Assembly (NCBI GenBank): GCA_038321235.1
Contig: JBBQEU010000071.1
Span: 1-16,440, forward strand
DNA: 16,440 bases
Origin: Sva-07 sp038321235
GTDB lineage: Bacteria; Actinomycetota; Acidimicrobiia; Acidimicrobiales; Ilumatobacteraceae
Direction of reading: 5' to 3'
The number at the start of each line of letters is the position of its first letter. The first letter of the stretch is position 1. The translations under genes and the position numbers were made by a program. Of this stretch, positions 7,388 through 13,315 are shown piece by piece. The notes below the pieces were generated by a model. The model was not told where the DNA came from and searched no databases. It saw nothing but the letters and a program-made list of their open reading frames with translations.

Positions 7388-7834
7388 ATGCGTGCTGAGT
7401 GGCAACGAGCTGCGGCGTATGTGGTCTGTCTGGACGACGCGGGCAGGATGCTCCTGACCCGGTTCGTGCAGCAGGGGAGCCCGGCGTCTGGGTCGTGGTC
7501 GATGCCTGGTGGCGGAATGGAATGGGGTGAGCGCCTGGAGGAGACGGCACTTCGCGAACTTCACGAGGAGACGGGCTTCGCCGCTGATCTCGGACCGTTG
7601 CTCGGCATCTACTCGGAGTGGCTCGAGGCCGGACGAACGACTCGCTCGGGTGCCGGCCACGTGATCGGTGCGGTGTATGAGGCCTCGATCACGACCGGGG
7701 CGTTGCGCACCGAGTTCGATCCTTTCGACACGACGGATGCGGCGGCGTGGTTCCCGCTCCACGAGGTCGGGACGCTTCGGCGGGTACCCCTCGTCGACTT
7801 CGTCCTCGGTCTCGTGGACACCGAACGTCGTTGA
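7388..7834 (+). CDS. Nudix hydrolase
   Basis: A 148-residue Nudix protein. The family hydrolyses nucleoside diphosphates linked to another group, such as oxidised NTPs, NDP-sugars or dinucleotides. The complete Nudix box (G-x5-E-x7-R-E-L-x-E-E-x-G-F) begins in PGGGMEWGERLEETALREL and ends at HEETGF, roughly residues 41-63, so the catalytic Mg2+ site is intact. The N-terminal strand (AAYVVCLDDAGRMLLTRF) and the later PLVDFVLGLVD helix are normal for a single-domain enzyme. Substrate cannot be read from the sequence; it lacks an obvious MutT-specific or ADP-ribose-specific signature. It follows the toxin by 45 bp on the same strand and converges on the metallopeptidase gene. Confidence 0.88.
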   Translation: MRAEWQRAAAYVVCLDDAGRMLLTRFVQQGSPASGSWSMPGGGMEWGERLEETALRELHEETGFAADLGPLLGIYSEWLEAGRTTRSGAGHVIGAVYEASITTGALRTEFDPFDTTDAAAWFPLHEVGTLRRVPLVDFVLGLVDTERR

Positions 7835-7857
7835 GCATCGGCGCTCCGGGCGGGAAC

Positions 7858-8196
7858 CTAGGCCCAGCCGAGTTCGTGGAGGCGGTCGTCGTCGATCCCG
7901 GCAGCGTGGGCGACCTCGTGGATGACGGTCACGTAGACCTCCTCGGCCAGTTCGTCGATGTCGTAGCACATCTCACAGAGCGGTACCCGGAAGATCGACA
8001 CGATGTCGGGCCCTTCGTTCCCTGTGCGCTCGGTGTGCGGCACGCCGTCGTACAGGCCGAGCAAGTCGGGCTCGTCGGGATGACGATCGATCACCTGCAC
8101 CACCACGTTGTCGAGCACGTGCAGCAGTTCGTCGGGGAGGTCGTCGAGCGCGTCGGCAACCATCGCCTCGAACTTGTATCGGGGCACGATCTCCAC
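7858..8196 (-). CDS. Zincin-like metallopeptidase family protein
   Basis: A 112-residue protein of the small zincin-like metallopeptidase family (formerly DUF1025). The key motif is H93-E94-V-A-H97-A-A-G100-I-D-D103, an extended HExxHxxGxxD in which Asp may be the third zinc ligand, followed by RLHELGW at the C-terminus. The N-terminus (RYKFEAMVADALDDLPDEL) and the mid-region (LLGLYDGVPHTER, DIVSIFRVPLCEMC) also match the family. No signal peptide or membrane helix is seen, so it is cytoplasmic. Translation starts at a GTG with no clear SD. No physiological substrate is known for this family as far as I am aware. It runs convergent to the Nudix gene with 23 bp between their ends, and downstream of the truncated toxin on the same strand. 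Confidence 0.85.
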   Translation of the reverse strand: MEIVPRYKFEAMVADALDDLPDELLHVLDNVVVQVIDRHPDEPDLLGLYDGVPHTERTGNEGPDIVSIFRVPLCEMCYDIDELAEEVYVTVIHEVAHAAGIDDDRLHELGWA

Positions 8197-8260
8197 GGTG
8201 GCAGTGTGGCCTCGCTGCGATCAGATTGCGAGGGTCGTCGGCCAGCCGCCCTGCCTTCGG

Positions 8261-8326
8261 TCACGTCGGCTCGGGCAAATCGTCGGGGTAGACGATGTCG
8301 ACCTCGCTGATCGATCGCGCGAAGTC
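8261..8326 (-). pseudogene. Orphaned C-terminal tail of the PIN toxin gene
   Basis: Directly after the TAG that ends the PIN toxin (8327-8329), the same frame stays open for 21 codons to a TGA at 8261-8263. It reads DFARSISEVDIVYPDDLPEPT. This is the expected end of a PIN domain: the residues after the last acidic ligand, then a short hydrophobic strand. Nineteen of its 21 codons end in G or C, as in neighbouring genes. It therefore looks like recently coding sequence cut off by a single stop mutation. Confidence 0.7.
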
Positions 8327-8692
8327 CTAGGTGTTGTCGGTGATGAAGCGATCAGCAAACGTGGCGGCCGTCGCGAGGTGAACTGCGTCGGCGGCTCGAA
8401 GCCCGTATTTCGCCCCGAGGGTGGTCGCCAGCGCGGCCACGGCGCGGCTGACCTCGTGCAACTGCAGCCGTCCGACGAGACCCGCCAATTCGTCGAGTTC
8501 TGCGTGCAGTCCGTTGCGGAGTGGTTTGGACAACAGTTCGGGCAAGAGGAGGACCGAGCCCACCGGACCGTCGGCATTCGACTCGATCGTCGGCTGCCCA
8601 GCGGGGATGAGCAGCAAGCGAACGCGCTGGCCGAGCGGGTGCCTGGCCTGCGCCGCGTAGATCAGGACTCCGGCGTCGAACGCGTCGGTCAT
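8327..8692 (-). CDS. PIN-domain toxin, truncated by an in-frame TAG
   Basis: A 121-residue VapC-like PIN protein encoded directly after its antitoxin (ATGA overlap at 8689-8692). The acidic ligands D6 (FDAGVLIYAA), E52 (LLLPELL), D102 (RAADAVHLATA) and D119 (ITDN) all lie before the stop, so the metal site could still form. The frame ends at TAG right after ITDNT, where relatives usually continue with K/R-D-F, and the matching continuation is present beyond the stop. The uninterrupted protein would be 143 residues, a normal PIN toxin size. The product lacks the last core strand and is probably unstable or weakly active. An inactivated toxin with an intact antitoxin, a sequencing error, or rare read-through are all possible. 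Confidence 0.75.
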   Translation of the reverse strand: MTDAFDAGVLIYAAQARHPLGQRVRLLLIPAGQPTIESNADGPVGSVLLLPELLSKPLRNGLHAELDELAGLVGRLQLHEVSRAVAALATTLGAKYGLRAADAVHLATAATFADRFITDNT

Positions 8693-8982
8693 CGCCGAGC
8701 GCGCCCGGCACGAACGTCGTCGACGAGTTCGGCGGCGATGTGGGCACTGATCGTTCCGTGTTCGGCGAGGGGACGACGACCAGCCTGGTCGATGAGGTCA
8801 TCGAGACGCCGTGCCTGCTCCCGCACGGCGTCGAGCCGCTGGCGTCGGTCGGCGTCTGGCCGGCGGATGACGGCGACGGCGCGCCCGTGGCGGGTCAGGA
8901 TGACCTCTTCGCCGGCTTCGACTCGATCGATGATCTTCGGGAGCAGTGCGCGGGCTTCGCTGACGGGCACGGTGCCGTTCAT
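8689..8982 (-). CDS. Phd/YefM-family antitoxin of the second module
   Basis: A 97-residue antitoxin, unrelated in detail to the one at 6618. The N-terminus (NGTVPVSEARALLPKIIDRV, then GEEVILTRHGRAVAVIRRPDA) is a clear Phd/YefM DNA-binding domain. The C-terminal half is helical and arginine-rich, as expected for the toxin-binding region. I take ATG 8982 as the start; an in-frame ATG at 9012 would add ten residues that do not look family-like. The frame is open far upstream, but that part lies antisense to or inside mrp. The stop overlaps the toxin start. TGTACA-type boxes lie just upstream. Confidence 0.8.
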   Translation of the reverse strand: MNGTVPVSEARALLPKIIDRVEAGEEVILTRHGRAVAVIRRPDADRRQRLDAVREQARRLDDLIDQAGRRPLAEHGTISAHIAAELVDDVRAGRARR

Positions 8983-8991
8983 CAGCCGATC

Positions 8992-9017
8992 CGTACAACA
9001 ATGTGCTGTCATGTACA
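8992..9017 (-). promoter_or_regulatory. Paired TGTACA-type boxes, probable YefM-like operator
   Basis: TGTACA at 9012-9017 and CGTACA at 8992-8997 lie 20 bp apart, about two helical turns, within the larger direct repeat GTACAAC (8993-8999 and 9013-9019). They lie just upstream of the antitoxin ATG at 8982. TGTACA is the known core of YefM operator palindromes in E. coli. I infer autoregulation; the exact promoter is not clear. Confidence 0.45.
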
Positions 9018-9062
9018 ACCGTCGCTTCGACAGCGACCGTCGCGCCAACGGCGTGGAGTTGA

Positions 9063-10211
9063 TCAGAGGATCTTGAGCTTGTCGGAGAAGACCTTCTTCG
9101 GCTTCATCTCGACGGCGATCCTCGTGGCGATCTGCTGGAAGATCTGCGCCGTTTCCGACTCGGGATCGACCGCGGTGATCGGGCGTCCGGTGTCGCCGCC
9201 TTCGCGCAGTTCTGGAACGAGGGGGAGCTTGCCGAGCAGTGGCACGTCGAGCTCCTGGGCCAGCAGTTCGCCGCCGCCGGAGCCGAAGATCTCGTAGCGC
9301 TTGGCGTCGTCGCCGGTGAACCACGACATGTTCTCGATGATGCCCCGGACGGGCAGGTTGACCTTTGCTGCCATCGCCGCCGACAGCGACGCCACCTTCT
9401 GTGCGGCGGGCTGCGGCGTGGTGACGACGAACACTTCGCCGCGTGGCAGGTACTGCGCGAGCGACAGGGCGATGTCGCCGGTGCCGGGGGGCATGTCGAT
9501 GAGCAGGAAGTCGGGCTCGTCCCAGAACACGTCGGTGAGGAACTGCTCGAGCGCCTTGTGCAGCATCGGGCCACGCCAGATGACCGCTTGGCCCTCGGGT
9601 ACGAAGTAGCCGATCGAGATGCAGCGCACGCCCCACATCTCCGGTGGGATCAGCATCTCGTCGATCACGACCGGATCGCGGTCGGTGCCGAGCATGCGGG
9701 GAATCGAGTAGCCGTAGATGTCGGCGTCGACCACTCCGACGGAGTAGCCCTGTGATGCGAGGGCGACGGCAAGGTTGGTGGTGACGCTCGACTTGCCGAC
9801 GCCACCCTTGCCTGACGAGATCAAGAGGGGCCGGGTCTTCGAGGTGTTCTTCGAGAACGGGATCTCGCGGCCTTCGGCGTGGCCGTGCGCCTGGGTCGAA
9901 CCGGCGGTGGCGCCGGCGTCGCCATGCAGCGTGCGGCGCAGGTTCTCGCGGTCCTCGTCGCTCATCACCGTGAACTCGAGGTCGATCGACTCGACGCCGT
10001 CGAGTTCGGTGGCGGCGTCGGACACCCGACGTGTGATTTCGCCCTTGAGCGGACAGCCGGGCACGGTGAGGGCGATCAGGACGCCCACGACGCCGTTCTC
10101 ACGGACCGACACACCACGCAGCATCCCGAGATCGACGATCGATCGGTGCAGTTCCGGATCCTCGACCGGGCGGAGGGCTTCGATGATCTGCTGTTCGGTC
10201 ACGGCGGCCAT
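9063..10211 (-). CDS. mrp: Mrp/ApbC/NBP35-family P-loop ATPase (Fe-S carrier)
   Basis: A 382-residue Mrp protein, a cytoplasmic ATPase that carries Fe-S clusters to target proteins. An N-terminal MIP18/DUF59 domain (about 5-90) contains the conserved Cys in TVPGC53PLKGEI. After a His/Gly-rich linker comes the ParA/MinD-like ATPase: deviant Walker A SSGKGGVGKSS (132-142), switch D162-A-D-I-Y-G, and LLIDMPPGTGD (237-246). The usual CxxC after ENMS, which holds the cluster in E. coli Mrp, is absent; the stretch reads ENMSWFTGDDAKRYEIFG. I chose the ATG at 10211 because it begins at the family's N-terminus and a GAGG lies just upstream; the frame stays open to 10883, but that part is antisense to the regulator. 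It is divergent from a probable Fe-S-sensing regulator 60 bp away. Confidence 0.93.
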   Translation of the reverse strand: MAAVTEQQIIEALRPVEDPELHRSIVDLGMLRGVSVRENGVVGVLIALTVPGCPLKGEITRRVSDAATELDGVESIDLEFTVMSDEDRENLRRTLHGDAGATAGSTQAHGHAEGREIPFSKNTSKTRPLLISSGKGGVGKSSVTTNLAVALASQGYSVGVVDADIYGYSIPRMLGTDRDPVVIDEMLIPPEMWGVRCISIGYFVPEGQAVIWRGPMLHKALEQFLTDVFWDEPDFLLIDMPPGTGDIALSLAQYLPRGEVFVVTTPQPAAQKVASLSAAMAAKVNLPVRGIIENMSWFTGDDAKRYEIFGSGGGELLAQELDVPLLGKLPLVPELREGGDTGRPITAVDPESETAQIFQQIATRIAVEMKPKKVFSDKLKIL

Positions 10212-10271
10212 GTCCTCAGTGTGGCGAGGGGCGTTCGAATTTGCACTACGTGGGTAGGTAGAATTGTTCAC
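10212..10271. promoter_or_regulatory. Divergent promoter region between mrp and its neighbour regulator
   Basis: A 60-bp region between two divergent starts. On the plus strand TAGAAT (10259-10264) is a good -10 box and ends 7 bases before the GTG at 10272. No SD is present, so the regulator mRNA may be leaderless. Repeated elements are GAATTtgCAC (10237-10246) and GAATTgttCAC (10261-10271), the palindromes TTCGAA (10234-10239) and CAC-TAC-GTG (10244-10252), and CACGTG (10269-10274) across the start codon. These are candidate operator sites for the regulator. On the minus strand GAGG lies just before the mrp ATG. Confidence 0.5.
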
Positions 10272-11027
10272 GTGCGCACGAGCCCGTCGTTCACCGCCAC
10301 CGTGTCGGCGATCACCGACGCGTTCGGTGATCCGACTCGCCGTTCGATCTACCTGTTCGCGAAGGATCGATCGAGCGCTGGCGACGCCACAGCCGCTGGT
10401 GTCACGGCGTCGATCGTCGCGGCCGAGGTCGGGGTCCACGCCAATGTCGCTCGCCACCACCTCGACAAGCTGGCCGCCGGTGGCTACCTCGAAGTCGTCA
10501 GTGGAAGGGTGGCAGGGGCTGGCGCTGGCCGTCCGTCGAAACGTTATGTGGTGGTCGATGACGCACTCGGCGCAGCGGGTACGCAGTTCCCGTTCCGCAG
10601 CGACGATCTGCTGTTGTCGCTTCTCGGTCGGGCGCTCGACCGTCTGCCTCACGACGAGGCAGAGATGATCGCCGAAGAAGTCGGACAGGAGTACGGCCGA
10701 ACGATGGCCGAGGGTCTCACCGGCGATGCGTTGACGAGCGGTCGCCGATCGCTGCGCTCGGCGATGCAGGCGGTGGCCGCTGCGCTCACCGCCCAGGGAT
10801 TCGCTGCGCACGCCGAAGGCCGCGATGGGAACCTTCGGATCATCAACGACCACTGTCCGTTCGGTGACGTCGCCATCGACCATCCGGTGATCTGTGCCGT
10901 CGACCGCGGCATGGTCAAGGGCATGCTCGCCGCTCTGGCCGGTGTCGACAACGGTGAATCCAGCATCGATGTGGTGACCGAGTCGAGCGTCGCTCGCGGC
11001 GACACGTTCTGCTCGACCGCCGTCTGA
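10272..11027 (+). CDS. SufR-like winged-helix regulator (COG2345 type)
   Basis: A 251-residue transcription regulator of the ArsR/DeoR-like COG2345 group that includes SufR. An N-terminal winged-helix domain spans about 10-95 (AFGDPTRRSIYLFAK; AAEVGVHANVARHHLDKLAAGGYLEV; wing GAGRPSKRY). The C-terminal domain has the family's NDHC195PFGDVAIDHPVIC208 motif, a C-x12-C pair as in SufR proteins, and a last Cys, C247, near the end. These are the likely ligands of an Fe-S cluster or metal; SufR-type proteins use such cysteines to sense cluster status. The GTG at 10272 is chosen from the family N-terminus and a -10 box at leaderless distance. It is divergent from mrp, suggesting it controls Fe-S genes including that one. 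No suf/isc genes lie in the window, so target and ligand are inferred. Confidence 0.82.
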   Translation: MRTSPSFTATVSAITDAFGDPTRRSIYLFAKDRSSAGDATAAGVTASIVAAEVGVHANVARHHLDKLAAGGYLEVVSGRVAGAGAGRPSKRYVVVDDALGAAGTQFPFRSDDLLLSLLGRALDRLPHDEAEMIAEEVGQEYGRTMAEGLTGDALTSGRRSLRSAMQAVAAALTAQGFAAHAEGRDGNLRIINDHCPFGDVAIDHPVICAVDRGMVKGMLAALAGVDNGESSIDVVTESSVARGDTFCSTAV

Positions 11028-11040
11028 TTCGGATCGAGAT

Positions 11041-11451
11041 TCAGGGGGCGGTGATCGCCTTGATCTCGTCGGCGATGGTGTCGGTGAACTCGTTCGACGG
11101 GATGGCGGTCTGCATCGCCATCATCTTCATCATGTCGCCCTGGACCTTGATCTTGCCGGACATGAACGCCTGCATCGCAACGGCTTGATCCTGGTCGACG
11201 AACAACGCCTTGGCGGTGTCGTAGTCGGTGGTGATGGTGGTGTCGGCCTCGTCGAGCTCGCCCAGCTCCATCGTCAGGTGTCCCGATGACGTGTCGAGGT
11301 AACTCCTGACCTCACCGTCGCCGAACGGCACGTCGGTGATCACCTGGTTGATCCGGATCACGGTGGTGACCGGCGGGACCTGGTCGGCGTACTTCTCACG
11401 GATCGCGTGAGCTGCGGCCATCCACTCTTCTGACAGGAACGGGTGCGTCAT
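11041..11451 (-). CDS. SCP2 sterol-carrier-domain protein
   Basis: A 136-residue single-domain SCP2-like protein. SCP2 domains are small lipid-binding folds with a hydrophobic tunnel. Visible features are an N-terminal helix (FLSEEWMAAAHAIREKYAD), a central beta sheet (TTVIRINQVI, RSYLDTSSGHLTMEL, ADTTITTDYDTAKALF), and the family's C-terminal QAVAMQAFMSGKIKVQGDMMKMM block. There is no signal peptide. The ATG at 11451 overlaps the stop of the enolase-superfamily gene (ATGA), so it is the last gene of the operon that starts near 14535. It ends 13 bp from the convergent regulator. The ligand is unknown; a lipid, acyl-CoA or other hydrophobic molecule is possible. Confidence 0.85.
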   Translation of the reverse strand: MTHPFLSEEWMAAAHAIREKYADQVPPVTTVIRINQVITDVPFGDGEVRSYLDTSSGHLTMELGELDEADTTITTDYDTAKALFVDQDQAVAMQAFMSGKIKVQGDMMKMMAMQTAIPSNEFTDTIADEIKAITAP

Positions 11452-12599
11452 AGTTCGGTGACTGTACCGCGCCCGTCGATGCTCATGCGGCTCGTCGTGA
11501 CCGCGTCGAGGAACGCGTGGTCGAGATCGAACCCGAGACCTGGCGTCGTCGGAACGGCGACGTGGCCGTCGGTGATAGTGATCGGATCGGTCACGATGTC
11601 TCGGGCGTAGAAGCGAGTCGACGCGCTGATGTCGCCGGGAAGCGTGAATCCCGGGAGCGCAGCGAGCGCGGCGTTGGCGGCGCGACCGATCCCGGTCTCC
11701 AACATGCCGCCGCACCACACCGGAACACCCTTCGCAACGCACAGGTCATGGATGTGGACCGCTTCGAGGTAGCCGCCGACCCGGCCCGGCTTGATGTTCG
11801 CGATCTCGCATGCACCGAGTTCGATCGCGTCGGCGGTGCCAGCTGCCGACACCAGCGATTCGTCGAGGCAGATCGGGGTCTCGATCTCGGCGGCGAGGCG
11901 GGCGTGGCCGATGATGTCGTCCTCCGGCAGCGGTTGCTCGATCAGCAACAGGTCGAACTCGTCGAGACGGGCGAGATGGCTGCCGTCGGTGCGTCGGTAC
12001 GCCGTGTTGGCATCGACCTGGAATGGCGTATCCGGCCCGATCAACTCGCGCACCGCCGCCACCTGCTCGATATCGGAGCCTGGTTCGATCTTCAACTTGA
12101 TGCGCACGTAGCCGTCATCGACGTAGCCCTGCACGGCGGCGAGCAGGTCGTCGGTGCTGTCGTGGATCCCGACGCTCACGCCGCTGGGGATGTGGGTGCG
12201 CTCCGCGCCGAGGAATGCGGCGAACGACTGACCGGTCGCTCGGAGCTGGGCGTCGAGTACGGCCATCTCCAACGCGGCCTTCGCCATCGGGTGTCCGTGC
12301 AGCTTCGCGAGTGCCGGAGCGACATCGGCGACCTCGATCGGTCCGGCAGCCATCAACCGCGGCAGCAGGTGGTGGATGATCACGTGCTGCGCGCCGTCGA
12401 CGTACTCGGGCGAGTAGCTCGGCTCGGAGAGAGCGACGCACTCCCCCCATCCCTCGATGGTGTCGCCGGCTGCGTCCGCCAGCTCGACGCGCACCAGCAG
12501 GATGTCGCGTTCGGTCTGGCTTCCGAAGCTCGTGCGGAACGGCGACACGAGCGGCATCGCGATGCGCCGCAATTCGACACGATTGATGGTCCAGGTCAT
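11448..12599 (-). CDS. menC: o-Succinylbenzoate synthase / N-succinylamino acid racemase family enzyme
   Basis: A 383-residue enolase-superfamily enzyme of the NSAR/OSBS subgroup. Members either dehydrate SHCHC to o-succinylbenzoate in menaquinone synthesis, racemise N-succinyl amino acids, or do both. The capping domain is about 1-135. The barrel carries the catalytic K168-L-K170, metal ligands D196 (VDANTAY), E221 (IEQPLPEDD) and D246 (LDESL), and the second base K270 in NIKPGRVGG. All are intact. An Arg three residues after K270, a feature linked to racemase activity in this subgroup, is present, as is the CGGMLETGIGRAAN loop. The ATG overlaps the stop of an adjacent GNAT acyltransferase gene. 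That pairing and the absence of other men genes here favour a racemase role, though OSBS activity cannot be excluded. Confidence 0.88.
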   Translation of the reverse strand: MTWTINRVELRRIAMPLVSPFRTSFGSQTERDILLVRVELADAAGDTIEGWGECVALSEPSYSPEYVDGAQHVIIHHLLPRLMAAGPIEVADVAPALAKLHGHPMAKAALEMAVLDAQLRATGQSFAAFLGAERTHIPSGVSVGIHDSTDDLLAAVQGYVDDGYVRIKLKIEPGSDIEQVAAVRELIGPDTPFQVDANTAYRRTDGSHLARLDEFDLLLIEQPLPEDDIIGHARLAAEIETPICLDESLVSAAGTADAIELGACEIANIKPGRVGGYLEAVHIHDLCVAKGVPVWCGGMLETGIGRAANAALAALPGFTLPGDISASTRFYARDIVTDPITITDGHVAVPTTPGLGFDLDHAFLDAVTTSRMSIDGRGTVTEL

Positions 12600-13315
12600 G
12601 GGACTGATCCGATCACGTACGCGCCGTCGCGCGTGAATCCGACGATGCGGTGGCCTCGGCCGAGTGCCTCGACCAGGGCCTCCCTGGTCGAGTGGCGCCA
12701 TAGAGCGACCGCCGCCGGGTCGGTGCGTCGCAGCTCGACGATGTCGTCCGGGGTGGGCACCGTCACCAGCGGGTCGACGTCGCTCCCGTCGCGCAGCCGC
12801 TCTGGCATGGCAACGGTCACGTCCCAGGTGACGTGGAGCCGGTCCGAGTCGTCACCAGCATTGATCGCGTCGGTCATCTCGCCGTAGAACGACGGGAGGT
12901 ATTCATCGGCCTCGGCGCCGAGCACCGCAATGTTGAACCAGGCGTTGCGACGCACCAACGGATCGAACGTCCACGTGATGAACTCGATGCTCCGCTCGAC
13001 CGCCCAAGCGCGCTGGTGCAGTTTCATGGCCCGTCCGGTGCCGCCATGACGTGCGACGCGCAGCAGTCCGGTGACGTGGCTGTGCAGCGCAGAACGGTCG
13101 CCGTGACGTGCGAGGATTCCCACCGAGGCCCCGATCATCTGTCCCGACGGCGCGAACGCGGCCGCGACGTACCCGCCGCTGTGCGCGATCGCCCGTGCGA
13201 GTTCCAGCGAGACCAGCGGGCTCGACGTCCCCCACACCTCCTGCAGGACCTCGCCCACTTCGGCCAGTTCGGAGATCTCCGAGACCGTCCGGATCTCGAC
13301 CCCGGTCGCCGTCAC
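12596..13315 (-). CDS. GNAT-superfamily acyltransferase (COG3375 type)
   Basis: A 239-residue GNAT-fold protein resembling predicted acyltransferases of COG3375. GNAT enzymes move an acyl group from acyl-CoA to an amine. The CoA-binding area is around SHVTGLLRVARHGGTGRAMK (about 90-110), with a weak (Q/R)xxGx(G/A) loop. The best family marker is the following TWTFDPLVRRNAWFNIAVLGA and the YLPSFYGEM segment. The GTG at 13315 overlaps the upstream stop (GTGA) and agrees with the family N-terminus; the frame stays open to 14332 but lies inside the membrane protein gene. Direct coupling to an NSAR/OSBS-family gene suggests it succinylates amino acids to make the racemase substrate, as described for D-amino acid conversion in Geobacillus. 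This is inference from context. Confidence 0.8.
   Translation of the reverse strand: MTATGVEIRTVSEISELAEVGEVLQEVWGTSSPLVSLELARAIAHSGGYVAAAFAPSGQMIGASVGILARHGDRSALHSHVTGLLRVARHGGTGRAMKLHQRAWAVERSIEFITWTFDPLVRRNAWFNIAVLGAEADEYLPSFYGEMTDAINAGDDSDRLHVTWDVTVAMPERLRDGSDVDPLVTVPTPDDIVELRRTDPAAVALWRHSTREALVEALGRGHRIVGFTRDGAYVIGSVP

Noticed and set aside
8327..8329. Recoding of the TAG as pyrrolysine or another amino acid.
   Set aside because: No recoding machinery or stem-loop element is visible, and a nonsense mutation in a toxin gene is far simpler.
6588..9019. A mobile element carrying the toxin-antitoxin genes.
   Set aside because: No transposase, integrase, terminal inverted repeats, target duplications or tRNA were found at the edges. 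GC and codon use match the neighbours.
9879..10271. Plus-strand open frame upstream of the regulator.
   Set aside because: It is antisense to mrp and not family-like. The winged-helix protein starts at the GTG at 10272 behind a good -10 box.
10212..10883. Upstream extension of the mrp frame by 224 codons, which would make a fused protein.
   Set aside because: It lies antisense to the regulator gene and gives low-complexity Arg/Val-rich sequence. The ATG at 10211 matches the Mrp family start and has a nearby GAGG.
11517..12887. Long plus-strand open frame opposite the menC-like gene.
   Set aside because: Shadow of the enolase-superfamily gene. The composition is rich in Arg, Val and His and no motif is present.
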